Assembly: GCF_030864005.1 (NCBI RefSeq)
Contig: NZ_CP132976.1
Location: 2,294,001 to 2,358,000, forward strand
Length of the DNA: 64,000 bases
Direction of reading: 5' to 3'
From: Achromobacter seleniivolatilans
GTDB taxonomy: Bacteria; Pseudomonadota; Gammaproteobacteria; Burkholderiales; Burkholderiaceae_B
Shown here: positions 21,201 to 27,080 of the stretch, in pieces
Position numbering within the stretch: the first letter of the stretch is position 1
How the letters are laid out: each line of letters starts with the position of its first letter
Program-made: the position numbers and the translations under genes
Notes under the pieces: generated by a model
What the model was told of the DNA's origin: nothing
Database searches by the model: none
The model's input: the letters and a program-made list of their open reading frames with translations, nothing else

Positions 21201-22159
21201 ACGGTCTGCCCCTTCGGCGTGGCGATATCGCCGGCATTGCTGACAGCGTTGCCCAGCAGCAGCACATAACCGCCGCCCTGGGTCGACGTGCTGGGGTCCG
21301 CCGTAGCAATGCGTGCGCCTGCCTGGACCTCGATCTTGCCCTGCGCATTCGTGAACGCAGCCAACGAGGCCGGACTGAAGATGCCGTTGCTCCTGAACTG
21401 ATCGTCAGTGATGTCCGTTGCAGCCGCGATCAGGTTGCGGGTGCTGACCTGACTGCTGCCGCTAAACACAATGCCGTTGCGATTGACCACCATGACAGTG
21501 CCATCGCCTTTGATCTGGCCTTGGATCTGGCTGGGACGGGCGCGGGGATCATTTACACGGTTCAACACCGCCCAATTGCTTTGCTGCTTGAAATCCACCG
21601 TGGTGTTGCGCCCCACGTTGAACGTCTCCCAGTTCAGGATCGCGCGGTCGGCGGTTTGCTCAATGGCCACATTGATGCGGCCATCCACTTGCGACTGCAC
21701 GGGCGCGCCAGCTCTCTGCCAGTCTGCTGTCAACGCATTGCCATCGACCTTCAGGCCGCCGTCCGCCAGCCCGTCCGGCACGCCGCCAGCCAACAGCGCA
21801 GCCTGCCGGGCGGCAGCTTGCGCCGCCTGCTGTGCGGCGATGCCGCGTGCCGCCACGTTCAGATTGTTGATCGAGCGTTGCAACTGAGCGTTGGCCTGTT
21901 GCTGCTGATCGCGCTGGCTGGCGGTCGGCACCAATGGCATTCCATTGGGCAGTTTGCCGGTAGACCCCGCCGCATTCTGCACGGCGCCCTTGGCGGCAAA
22001 CCACCCCGAACTGAAGGCCGTCTGCGCCTGCGCGCCGTTCATCACGCCACCTGCTGCCAAGACCAACGCAACGGCCCGGGCGATAGGCGCCATCCGAAAG
22101 CTGCTCTCCGCCGTATAGGCCGGTTGACGATGGTTGCCGCTGCGCCCGCGTGTGCTCAT
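9293..22159 (-). CDS. Giant FHA-like two-partner-secretion exoprotein
   Basis: A 4288-residue surface or secreted beta-helix adhesin. After a long signal region (hydrophobic core near residues 26-41, cleavage likely after NGAQA) comes a TPS/haemagglutination-activity domain (about 140-290) with NWETFNVGRNTTVDF and VVNRNGIVFSGSSQV. Thousands of residues of Gly/Ala/Asp-rich beta-helix-type sequence follow, then a C-terminal region (about 3760-4210) resembling the Pfam family for FHA-family outer-membrane-associated proteins (DUF3739). I chose the ATG at 22159, with GGGAA upstream, over an open-frame start at 22240. The upstream FecI/FecR/STN genes suggest control by cell-surface signalling. No TpsB transporter gene is adjacent, so the secretion partner must lie elsewhere. 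The protein is low in cysteine; those I noticed occur as close pairs. Confidence 0.88.
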   Translation of the reverse strand: MSTRGRSGNHRQPAYTAESSFRMAPIARAVALVLAAGGVMNGAQAQTAFSSGWFAAKGAVQNAAGSTGKLPNGMPLVPTASQRDQQQQANAQLQRSINNLNVAARGIAAQQAAQAAARQAALLAGGVPDGLADGGLKVDGNALTADWQRAGAPVQSQVDGRINVAIEQTADRAILNWETFNVGRNTTVDFKQQSNWAVLNRVNDPRARPSQIQGQIKGDGTVMVVNRNGIVFSGSSQVSTRNLIAAATDITDDQFRSNGIFSPASLAAFTNAQGKIEVQAGARIATADPSTSTQGGGYVLLLGNAVSNAGDIATPKGQTVLAAGDSFVIKKGLGTDGNLTSTTRGTEVTPQFNAAGDAGQVLNTGLIQAREGDVTLTGRDLRQQGVALATTTVNTRGTMHLNALGSAGSIVLAPGAVTAVVIEAGDKTTALDGQRDALRTPVSLSSDNIVSVVDFRDQSRLELNSSGTVDFHGDTLTLATGGQIVVAAAQRTLVREGALIDVSGAVGVTLAMESNNVQINVQGNEQRDAPVNRDGKALNSKDVWIDRRTLVLVPKGTNGYDSDRWYTAGGLLEVSGYLGTQGHTVGEWMAQGGTVSFTGKELVTQKGSNINLSGGTLDVQSGYLNQTWLRGADGRLYEASKAPGDLRYSGIYQGYEDKHERWGDSATTYYYSPLLAPKRRYEEGYTVGRDAGQLVIATASAVLEGDIASVAFQGARQTRAEPAVDGYKLPHDAVARRGQLIVGSYTPVFNKATGALDYRLTALQKKVELTDTPERIASDLDLATVLPAGRDGKLVLDTGLLNGLSLGAIRVAALDEINVQSALKVATGGSITLYGSDVRVDAGLTARGGNIVLGNVLNQTLPNGPADTPANPDAAKGVVTLTRNAVLDAGGLWSNLLQGPANTQDLPYLNGGRVTIRASHDVTLDPGSVIDVSSGAAMQANGKLRGGKGGDVTLRAVSLVREGALPDDGGLTLAGELHGEGVSGGGKLTLQTTRIQVGGGLPADAGSSTLLLDAGFFNKGFSSYDLTANQQLLMADGAVVDVTMPVLQAIDGARSIAGGANTSQVLERVLPELYQPSTKTRAMGQRRGASLSMQAGTLGLLADKLDHTLLNVGQGAVVSVDPGQTISLGSAGQLSVDGQLNAWGGNIVLTQVRLDGTTDELARTPGHNRSIRVGQQAVLDASARAVTAVDARGWRYGLAGNGGRIVVGGEIDAATGLTNGADQFVLIERGARVQASGAQAVLDLSGAPALAVAGDGGHISVATRSGLYLEGDLIAHAGGAGAAGGTLSIGLDSDRYPTRMTVPDRVRAQREMIISSERLPEGAPGTIAALAGGDLAYGNARVSADMIQNGGFDAVSLLASTLTFGDNVTLAAGRSVSLYAGTIGLANGADPATRVTVTAPYVRLAEHKRPLADFYVGAFAPVIAGSARQSQGLFTVQANLIDLRDAVSVGGSKAVTAPTDAQGVDRRGFERVALHSTGDIRFLAANVIEGVSVLATKNQLDVKAAQIYPAVNAKGMLRAGRIDVARVGLADPAMPHSAFGSLTLEADVINQGGVLRAPLGTLLLGNSNTSGGQLNLLPGSLTSVSGAGLVMPYGGTVDGVAYTYGGKSIEPLFINGALGTLTLQSESLQVSAGAVVDISGGGQLTGAGFVSGRGGSTDARYHPLVQMGPDGGFTLPGLASNPVYAIVPGAQAPQAPVGDAAVDPAVGRQITLQAGVAGLPAGTYTLMPSSYALLPGAYRVEINGDVTGDSRFGALAMRNGSFSASARLSTAGTGVRDVLARQVILTPADVLRTYSQYNEMGLGAFALADAARLGVPAVLLPGDGKRLHINLNTPVFGKTPLERPFSFDGVVKSDGAQGGERGTSRVYKGDSIEIVADGAMRTPGFAGATLRDADLNAIAAGGLSIGGEASVLYGQGGNILAFRDSATRDIYMRSGATLVAPAVFLVAAGSVSGITVEQGASIITLGQGAATQDSARGYVFSPGSRGVLAVSNGRVDMLANDPFNPSLINEAPASIRIGVCEAVCAGSTRLYSEGAIAMATYRGFELTDAVRYGTRHLALAVGGINAGSAENLASLDAQGKLPAGLTLNQNLLDRLLRGDTDLGAPALETLSLAARDGMRFYGDVVLDTYDANGQSRLQDLVLTTPALYGAGSAANTVTLRTASLIWNGSEEAPGAVITGGAGDGDGVLNIDAERITLGYAKRAQVKPLVSHERVALGFSTVNLNASERITANHEGGLAVHHKQGAYVAGKGYDYTGGDLNLVSPLLTGQAASVTRMSAGGTLRATSGTGAAAQTPAGLDASAMGGELSLAGRDVIVDTTVVLPSGKLTLKADRDLTLTGASRLDLAGRAIVFNDVTRYSWGGDVKLASLHGSIVQAAGGVIDVSAQHNQAGSIEAVALDAAAGVVALQGAILGGASGHYDAGGTWVPYRAGSVNIRAQNLGGALSTEFAALNQRLNDGQVFGGRSFQLKQGSLVIGSEVKASEVNVSVDNGSLTVAGVIDASGERVGAIRLAAKQGLTLTGNALLDAHASALRVDSYGKIIESPNRAIVELRSGDGVLTLASGARIDLRHGTAAVAGNAAGQHDGRRLGTLALYAPRIDAQGRPTDLAADNDPSLTPSAATHGDIAVDARGGLDIQGARSIAVYAVQRDDKAPDSADVAVNGRPYQVIDQAYLDRRHAESSAFMNAALGNGTLMNGKLAGLNNAAYRDAFHLRPGLELIGKTADGDLVVQGDIDLSGYRYASVNPNVRSYVAGALPGTPGYGAGEPGGLSIRAGGDLNVYGSITDGFAPPPATQDDGGWLLVEGVQPFGGDVLVPGGNVTLHEGTAFERGKVLNFDLPIQAMTMQVGTVLPAVATLNGATTFAAGTALSGDILNADGSVAHAAGSILAQDTALTAGMKLGAGSRLVSDTAIAAMTWPAGVPLPSAPRPPQLAVTTVKLAGTLALKAGSIIPSMTDVKLGGAESIALRPADADGNHGRNWALAQMLPAGSQSWSLQLVAGADLGAADPRLTNPNAAHGSLRLADTHYGMNATPAGKLVWTVAGAAEMGAPELAGQPIDFESGPAAGWPSMCSEYPEFCEVQSSYVWTEKGAIDMGAPELVGLPIDFNTGPAGGWPSMCSEYPEFCQVASADYDLARGGSRTSVLRTGTGDLELAAAGDLRMDSLYGVYTAGTATTVDSSYNQPRGRGVDGKVLLDRAGMYESMTDGGADSIYQAWYPDHGGNVILSAGGKLIGDVLAQYNSALSTNDLTQASSSALGNWLWRQGSGQTLSGQHALPTAWWINFGTYATVGSGSNASTNQVGFTGFGALGGGNVDVRVGQDAGAIEQRGDTSTTSAQQRYPRSQSLVLAIGSTGRVGADGALHLTGGGDLSLRVGGGINPTLAARNVLDFDGRVSLPVHDLQGAIVNLRGATQLQAGALGGIDLQFSRERALNDSRETRSFDVYTATMGSATGGPILVPGDSAMVLNTRGDLVVGAAADAGRTPQRNSQPFTLDNGTPYLGGGSSWFSLWTPHTAIDLFSAGGNVTPSTQSAETNNAQPNAILEGRDASPTDGRFVYPSILRVVAAQGSIYYGGSALSRSSGSLMSLSQYGIVLAPSARSELAFLAGQSLYGSGYPVSMSSASAGALATPMQPGFVGRPDGDTVVINNQGAARLTVTGERYPLFAYADDTAAGNSSGQGARFYAAAGDIVGLRVGEQMTFRDGQNAYIGAGPVRIMAGRDIVGSGTLLGQPSSLASELSGSSIGNLFVHNLLTDVSLVSAGRDILYSSFNVAGPGVLEINAGRDIRMDDRASVASLGAVAVNDTRPGADIVMVAGAGAAGPDYQGLLQRYLDSAKLLPAGSALADRPGSAVKLYSGKLTLAQWLREQHGYAGDEGGAQAFLDQLQASRDADRSKPRRVLAADYEQASQLNLVNWMQTRHGYTGADEDALAAFQALAPEQRGIFARQVYYAELRAGGREYNEAGGVRFGSYLRGREAISALFPQTTADGQPRVYLGGITLYGSAGVNTLFGGNIQMLTPGGAQVFGTEGEAPVVQGNVTPGIVTQGAGDIQLYSRGSILLGQSRIMTTFGGSVLGWSAEGDINAGRGSKSTIVYTPPKRVYDQWGNVTVSSNAPSTGAGIATLAPIPEVPAGDIDLIAPLGTIDAGEAGIRFSGDANIAALRVVNAENIKGQGESTGIPAMATVNVSALSNASATASSAAAAAQDTAQRSRAEARQNQASIFTVQVLGFGAEPLQGGGPSPATPAPGAQAPDKTVRYDAANLVQLVGNGQNFDAQGLASLTEAERRALKQD
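12782..13063 (-). repeat. Tandem 141-bp repeat encoding two 47-residue Cys-paired units
   Basis: Two adjacent units (12782-12922 and 12923-13063) align with a constant 141-bp offset. Each encodes a W...MGAPEL..PIDF...GWPSM segment ending in CSEYPEFC. They lie at about residues 3032-3126 of the exoprotein. The arms differ at scattered positions, so the duplication is not recent. Confidence 0.85.
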
Positions 22160-22210
22160 GAGATTCCCGCTCAATCGTTGAAGTGAGTCTGAAAAAGGTG
22201 CCAATACGCT

Positions 22211-22238
22211 AGGACGAGCGGGATGGCGGGAATCCTCC
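22211..22238 (-). promoter_or_regulatory. Possible ECF-type promoter of the exoprotein gene
   Basis: On the minus strand, GGAGGA (22233-22238) and CGTCCT (22211-22216) are 16 bp apart, a spacing and GGA/CGTC flavour seen in many ECF promoters, with an A-rich stretch just upstream. It would give a leader of about 45 bases. This is a weak motif match and only a suggestion that the adjacent FecI-type sigma factor acts here. Confidence 0.25.
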
Positions 22239-22305
22239 AACTTTTTTTGGCGGCGCTAGTAGCGTCGTGCCGCAGCACGGTGCGCAACGCTCGAATAGCT
22301 TTGCG

Positions 22306-22330
22306 AAAAAAAAGACACGCCAGGCGTGTC
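22306..22330 (-). terminator. Rho-independent terminator after the fecR-like gene
   Basis: On the minus strand GACACGC and GCGTGTC form a 7-bp GC-rich stem with a 3-nt loop, followed by eight T residues (A-tract at 22306-22313). It lies 33 bp after the fecR-like stop and separates that gene from the exoprotein gene, which therefore needs its own promoter. Confidence 0.92.
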
Positions 22331-22362
22331 CTCTTCGGGTTCATCATCAATGTGGGCCGAAC

Positions 22363-23343
22363 TCAGGTAAGCATGAGCAGCCCGCCCGGCAAGCGGCGCG
22401 CGCGCAGATCAAACATCTGCTCCAACTGCGCCAGCGCGGAATCCAGGGATGCAATCAAAAAGCGGCCGCTGACAACACCGTTCTTTGCGCTGTCGTTCAT
22501 CAACACGACGCGGCCAGACCGATAGCGGTTGATCTCGGCAATCACGTCGGACAGACGGGTTTCGTTGAACACCAGTTCGCCGCGCCGCCAGGCCGATACC
22601 GCCGCGGGTTCAATGCGCGCCACACTGCTCACCGCTGCGGCGTCATAAATCATTTGCTGGCGGGCTTGCAGCGCCCGGGCGCCGGCCGGGTGTTCGACAC
22701 GCACGGCGCCTTCAATGCACGTGACGCAGACCTTGCCATCCAGATAGCGGACTTCAAACCGGCCGGCCTGGGCGATGCTGCTTCCCGCACCTGCCACCAC
22801 CGTGAACTTGCGGCTGCCCGATGTCAGGTCAATCGCGGCCTCGCCGGCCAACAAGTCAATTCCCTGGGCGTCATCGGTCACCCGTTGACGGCGCAGGCTG
22901 GTTTCGGTGTTCATCGTGACCTGCACGTGATCCGCCAACGCCAAAGTGCGCTGTTCTCCAGTGCCGGTCCGGTCGTCGGCGCCCCACTCGCCGGGCGACG
23001 GCCACAACCGCGCTGGCGGGAACATCACCGCCACACCCGCTACTGCCGCTGCGCTGACCGCGGCGCCAAGAAAGGCGCGGCGAGCCGGACGCGCTGGCCG
23101 ACGGATTTCCGCTGCATCGGGATGGGTGCGCAGATACTCACGCGCCACGGGCCCAAGCGCGTCCCAGCGCTGCTTGACCTGACCGAACGCCGCCTGATGC
23201 GCCGGACTGATCTGCAACCAACGCTGAAAACCGTCGGTGTCATACGCCGTGACCCGGGTCGACGTCAGCAGGCGCAACCAGACCCGCGCCTGGCTTTGCA
23301 GGTCATCGGGCGCGTTGTCGCGGTCGTCTACGGGCGTATTCAT
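22363..23343 (-). CDS. FecR-type anti-sigma factor / sigma regulator
   Basis: A 326-residue inner-membrane regulator. The N-terminal cytoplasmic segment (about 1-85) has the FecR N-terminal pattern WLRLLTSTRVTAYDTDGFQRWL...HQAAFGQV...W. One membrane segment follows an Arg-rich stretch (about 87-107). The periplasmic FecR domain includes DHVQVTMNTETSLR and IDLLAGEAAIDL. The last 65 residues (LSDVIAEINRY...SGRFLIASLDSALAQLE) look like an STN domain. It should hold and release the adjacent sigma factor. I prefer the ATG at 23343; a TTG five codons upstream is possible, and neither has a strong ribosome site. Confidence 0.9.
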   Translation of the reverse strand: MNTPVDDRDNAPDDLQSQARVWLRLLTSTRVTAYDTDGFQRWLQISPAHQAAFGQVKQRWDALGPVAREYLRTHPDAAEIRRPARPARRAFLGAAVSAAAVAGVAVMFPPARLWPSPGEWGADDRTGTGEQRTLALADHVQVTMNTETSLRRQRVTDDAQGIDLLAGEAAIDLTSGSRKFTVVAGAGSSIAQAGRFEVRYLDGKVCVTCIEGAVRVEHPAGARALQARQQMIYDAAAVSSVARIEPAAVSAWRRGELVFNETRLSDVIAEINRYRSGRVVLMNDSAKNGVVSGRFLIASLDSALAQLEQMFDLRARRLPGGLLMLT

Positions 23344-23429
23344 GGCGTCAGGCGGCAAGTTCCGGCAACTGCGCAGAGGCGGGCCGGATCAGGAGAGGGA
23401 TAGTTGTAGTGTTCATTATTCAAGACGGT

Positions 23430-23450
23430 TGGCGGCGTGCAAAACCGCCA
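23430..23450 (-). other. Hairpin between the sigma and anti-sigma genes
   Basis: TGGCGG (23430-23435) and CCGCCA (23445-23450) form a 6-bp stem with a 9-nt loop immediately after the sigma-factor stop, in a 107-bp gap. There is no T-run. It could be a processing site or attenuator lowering anti-sigma expression; this is inference. Confidence 0.35.
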
Positions 23451-23963
23451 CTATTTTTTGTAACGGCCCATTTGCTGGTCCATAAAGTCATGAGCGCGTC
23501 TTAATTCATGCTCCACCACGCTGACCGTCACGCCCAATCGTTTTGCCACTTCCTTCTGCTGTAGCTGCTCGAGCCGCACCATGATCAGGATCTGACGCCG
23601 GCGCGGCGGCAGGCGGTCCATCAAGGCCACCATCTGATCCAGATCGGACCGGATTTCAGCCGTTTGCGCGGGATTGGGCGCGGGGTCCGCCTGCTCCAGC
23701 AACGCGCTGACCTCATCAAACGACACCACGCGGCTTTGACGGCGCTGCATGTCCACGGCGATATTGACCGCCACCCGCACCAGATATCCGCCCGGGCTTT
23801 TGACGGGCCCCTCTTCTTCGCGGCCATGCAGGCGCAGCCAGGTGTCTTGAAGCGCGTCGCCCGCCAGATCGCCATTGCCCAGCACGCGCGTCAGCCGCCG
23901 CCTGAGATTGGCGTAGTGCTTGGTCAGGTAATCCGTCAACGACAAACGGGCGTCGTCATTCAT
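23451..23963 (-). CDS. FecI-type ECF RNA polymerase sigma factor
   Basis: A 170-residue sigma-70 factor with only regions 2 and 4. Region 2 (about 8-75) contains GDALQDTWLRLHG and GGYLVRVAVNIAVDMQRR; region 4 (about 112-165) contains LPPRRRQILIMVRLEQLQQKEVAKRLGVTVSVVEHELRRA. Gene order with FecR and an STN protein places it in the iron-starvation/cell-surface-signalling group. The chosen ATG overlaps the end of the STN gene by 8 nt, so translation is probably coupled. The likely target is the giant exoprotein gene 1.3 kb downstream rather than a TonB receptor, since no receptor gene is present. Confidence 0.9.
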   Translation of the reverse strand: MNDDARLSLTDYLTKHYANLRRRLTRVLGNGDLAGDALQDTWLRLHGREEEGPVKSPGGYLVRVAVNIAVDMQRRQSRVVSFDEVSALLEQADPAPNPAQTAEIRSDLDQMVALMDRLPPRRRQILIMVRLEQLQQKEVAKRLGVTVSVVEHELRRAHDFMDQQMGRYKK

Positions 23964-24672
23964 CGCGCTGCGCCTCCGAGCCAAATCGCGGCGGATCGCA
24001 GCGCGGCCCGCCAGCGGTAGCGGCGGGCAATATCAGCATCGTCAACGGCTGGGCCATGGCAGCGGGCGGCGCCCGCCCCACCCGGGTCCGTTCCAAGCGC
24101 TCGCGCAGCGCCGCATCGCGCGCGCGGTCGCCGGACGAGGTCAGCAAGCGCACGTCGTGAACCCGAGCGCGCCCGTCCACCCGGAAACGCAGCAGTACGC
24201 GATAGCCGCCAGGGGCTGTCCGGGGGTCGGCGCACAAAGTCTGCCAAAGCCTTTCCTGCACCCAGGCGCCGTACTGGAAGTCGACGGCCCCATGATTCTG
24301 CGGACGCACCTCGGCCAACGTGTACGCATCGGCAGGCCCCCCAGCGGTACGCTCGGGTTTCAGCCCGGTGCCGTCGAGCAAGCGGCGCAAAGCGGCTTCC
24401 GGCGCATACCGCCCCTGCACTGCGGATGATCGCCGCCCGGTCACCAGCCCCGCTTGAAACAGAATCGGCCAGCCGGAAATCGCCGCGTAGCGGTCCAAGG
24501 CAGCGGCCAAGGCTTGAGCGGGGATATCGAAATCCAGCAGCGCGCCCGGCGGATGCGCCACGGCAGCAGCGGCCGTCGGCGCGTCCTTGGCGCCCCAAGC
24601 CGGCGCGGCCAACGCGCACGCGAGCCACAGCGCCCCGCGCCATGGGATCAAGCGCGGCGCGTGCGGACGCAC
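23956..24672 (-). CDS. STN-domain, TonB C-terminal-like exported protein
   Basis: A 238-residue exported protein. A signal peptide (about 1-28, ending PAWGA) is followed by a secretin/TonB short N-terminal domain (about 47-108: LDFDIPAQALAAALDRYAAISG...QGRYAPEAALRRLLDGTGL) and then a TonB C-terminal-like region (about 130-220: YGAWVQERLW...YRVLLRFRVDGRARVHDVRLLTSSG). STN domains of TonB receptors normally signal to FecR, so this soluble protein may substitute for the receptor's signalling part. The start is GTG; upstream sequence offers no better choice. It leads the sigma/anti-sigma operon. Confidence 0.77.
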   Translation of the reverse strand: MRPHAPRLIPWRGALWLACALAAPAWGAKDAPTAAAAVAHPPGALLDFDIPAQALAAALDRYAAISGWPILFQAGLVTGRRSSAVQGRYAPEAALRRLLDGTGLKPERTAGGPADAYTLAEVRPQNHGAVDFQYGAWVQERLWQTLCADPRTAPGGYRVLLRFRVDGRARVHDVRLLTSSGDRARDAALRERLERTRVGRAPPAAMAQPLTMLILPAATAGGPRCDPPRFGSEAQRDE

Positions 24673-25016
24673 CGGGCGGGATGTCCTGGGCGTCCTTCAC
24701 GGCCGCGCGCATCCCCGTCTTTGCGGCGTTGCGGCAAAGACAGGGAGAGAAGGGCCGGAGAGGTCGACAAGGCATGCGCACCATGATGTAGACGCGCATG
24801 GTGGCAGCGGAAGGTTACGTAGCGGTTACATGACGCAAACGAAGACGGGCCGGCACCCGCAGCCGCACCGACGGCACCCACGATGCACGGTATCATCTGG
24901 CCTAGTCGCCCGGCCTGCATCAAACGCTCGGTACGAGCCATGCCATGCGCTGCCGCAAGCCGTTTTCCAGGCTCGACTTACTGGAAAACCGCAACACCAA
25001 ACGATTTTTGAGAACG
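24673..25016. other. Divergent intergenic region with inverted repeat
   Basis: 344 bp between the divergent STN and exonuclease III genes. No convincing gene is present; overlapping frames are Arg/Ala-rich and unlike any family. A 9-bp perfect inverted repeat, GTTTTCCAG (24962-24970) and CTGGAAAAC (24981-24989), lies 27 bp before the exonuclease ATG. It could be an operator or leader hairpin. Confidence 0.5.
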
Positions 25017-25799
25017 ATGAAATTAGCCACTTGGAACGTGAACTCCCTGAACGTGCGCCTGCAACAGGTGCTGGACTGGCTGGCGGCCAATCCGGTTGAC
25101 GTGCTGTGCATTCAAGAACTGAAACTCACGGACGACAAGTTCCCCGAGGCGGCCTTCAAAGAAGCCGGTTATCACGCCGTCTGGGCTGGCCAAAAGACCT
25201 ATAACGGCGTCGCCATCGTTTCGCGTATGCCCGGCACGTCCATGGTCCGCAACATTCCCGGCTATGAAGACCCGCAGCAACGCGTCCTTGCCCTGACCTT
25301 CCCCAGCCCCGAAGGCGACGTGCGCGTGGTTTGCGCCTATTGCCCCAACGGGCAGTCGCTGGATTCGGACAAGTACGTCTACAAATTGGCTTGGTACGAG
25401 GCCATGCACAAATGGCTGGCCGAGGAAATCAAGCAGTATCCCCGGCTGGCCGTTCTGGGCGACTACAACATTGCCCCCGCCGACGAAGACGTGCACAACC
25501 CCGAGAAATGGGAAGGCCAGGTCCTGGTGTCCGAACCTGAACGCGCAGCCCTCCGCGCCCTGCTCGATCTGGGCCTGACCGATTCTTTCCGCCTGTTCGA
25601 GCAGCCGGAAAAGTCGTTTTCCTGGTGGGACTACCGGCAGTTCGCCTTCCGCCGCAATGCCGGTTTGCGCATCGACCACGTCCTGCTGTCCGCCCCGCTC
25701 GTCAAGCGCTGCGTGGCCTGCGTGATCGACAAAGAACCCCGCCGCAACGAGCAGCCCTCGGACCACGCGCCGGTAGTTGCCACCCTGGAATTTGCCTGA
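25017..25799 (+). CDS. xth: Exodeoxyribonuclease III
   Basis: A 260-residue AP endonuclease/3'-5' exonuclease of the EEP fold used in base-excision repair. Catalytic motifs are in order: ATWNVNSL (Asn7), CIQELKL (Glu near 34), YCPNGQ (near 110), VLGDYNIAP (Asp/Asn near 151-153), and the C-terminal SDHAPVVATLEF with its catalytic His. RIDHVLLS near 222 completes the site. Length is standard. The ATG at 25017 is where similarity begins; the open frame continues upstream without family match. The tRNA-Ala gene follows 68 bp downstream on the same strand. Confidence 0.94.
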   Translation: MKLATWNVNSLNVRLQQVLDWLAANPVDVLCIQELKLTDDKFPEAAFKEAGYHAVWAGQKTYNGVAIVSRMPGTSMVRNIPGYEDPQQRVLALTFPSPEGDVRVVCAYCPNGQSLDSDKYVYKLAWYEAMHKWLAEEIKQYPRLAVLGDYNIAPADEDVHNPEKWEGQVLVSEPERAALRALLDLGLTDSFRLFEQPEKSFSWWDYRQFAFRRNAGLRIDHVLLSAPLVKRCVACVIDKEPRRNEQPSDHAPVVATLEFA

Positions 25800-25820
25800 A
25801 AATTTTTGTGTGGCGCCGTG

Positions 25821-25850
25821 TTGCGCGGCGATTTAAAGTTCAGGTATAGT
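25821..25850 (+). promoter_or_regulatory. Promoter of tRNA-Ala
   Basis: TTGCGC (25821-25826), 18 bp spacer, TATAGT (25845-25850). Transcription would start about 10 bp before the mature tRNA. Confidence 0.5.
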
Positions 25851-25867
25851 TTTGCACTTGCTTCATC

Positions 25868-25943
<76 letters not shown>

Positions 25944-26044
25944 AGACAACGTCCAGCACAGTCCACGAAAGTATATGAACTCCTTGGAAATCAAGCCTCT
26001 AAGGGCATTGACTGTCTGACAGAGTTCCAGAAAGTATGTGGACA

Positions 26045-26115
26045 TATACCGTCGCTCGACGGTATCTTCGACGGTATCTCACCAGACCCGGGCTTAAACC
26101 CCGTCAGATACCGTC
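26045..26115. repeat. Four-copy GACGGTATC-type iteron cluster before the integrase remnant
   Basis: Direct copies of CGACGGTATCT at 26057-26067 and 26069-26079 (12-bp period) are flanked by inverted copies: TATACCGTCG at 26045-26054 and AGATACCGTC at 26106-26115, the last ending at the integrase ATG. The position suggests integrase or excisionase arm sites, or an operator controlling int. Confidence 0.7.
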
Positions 26116-27080
26116 ATGCCCTTATCCGATACCGCCCTGCCGCCAGGCGAAGCCCGCTGACAAGCCTTACAAGCTTTCCGATGGTGGAGGCCTGTACCTG
26201 CTAATCAACAAGATTGGAAAGTACTGGCACTGGGACTATCGCCACACTGGCAAGCGAAAGACGTTGGCCGTCGGGGTCTACCCCGACACAGGGCTCGCCA
26301 AGGCCCGGGAGCGCCACCAGGACGCCGGCAAACTGCTGGCCGAGGGGATTTGACCCATCCGCCCAAAGGAAAGCCGACAAGCAGGCAACGGCCCTTGCTA
26401 CGGCGCACTCCTTTGAGGCCATCGCGCGCGAGTGGTTTGCCAAGTAAGCGACACAATGGGCTGCAAGCCATTCCGACAAGGTCATTGCTCGACTTGAGCG
26501 CGACCTGTTTCCCTGGCTTGGACCCCGCCCCATTGTGGAGATCACGGCGCCAGAATTGCTCAAGTGTCTGACGCGAATAGAACAACGCGCGGCAATCGAA
26601 ACCGCTCACCGCGCGCTACAGAACTTCGGCCAGGTAGCGCGCTACGCCGTGCAAACGGGTCGCGCCGAACGCGACGTTTCCCACGACTTGCGTGGTGCGC
26701 TCGCGCCGTGGCGTCCTGTGCAATACGCCCACGTCGTAGAACCTGAGAAAATCGCCATGCAGCTTCGTAAAATCCACGACTGCAACGGCACATTCCCCGT
26801 GATATGCGCATTGCGCTTGGTGCGGATGCTGTTCGCGCGCACTGGCGAATTGCGGCATATGCGTTGGGCTGACATCAACCTCGATGCCGGACAATGGTGC
26901 TATTCGGTTTCCAAAACTGGCAGACAGCACATCGCCTCTCTGTCATCCCAAGCGGTCGAAATTCTGCGCGAACTGCAACCGCTGACCGGGCATCACGAAT
27001 ATGTATTTCCTGGTAGCGGAACAGACCGCGACAAGCTCAAGCACGGGCTTGCCTGCCCCGGCCTGCTTCAAAAGCGATGA
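26116..27080 (+). pseudogene. Tyrosine-type (P4-like) integrase, frameshifted and truncated
   Basis: Pieces of one P4-type integrase occur in order but in different frames. An N-terminal DUF4102-like segment starts MPLSDTALPP, breaks near 26140, and resumes as KPADKPYKLSDGGGLYLLI...GKRKTLAVGVYPDTGLAKARE. It breaks again near 26352 and before 26535. The core-binding and catalytic part then runs 26535-27080 (EITAPELLKCLTRIE...LLFARTGELRHMRW). The first catalytic Arg (RTGELR) is present, but the HxxR box and the tyrosine are missing because the sequence ends after YVFPGSG. It lies in the same direction just after tRNA-Ala, the usual site for such integrases. The island is therefore probably immobile on its own. 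Confidence 0.88.

Noticed and set aside
9552..22186. Many plus-strand open frames of 60-470 codons inside the exoprotein gene
   Set aside because: All are mirror frames of the repetitive beta-helix coding sequence; none has a ribosome site plus recognisable domain.
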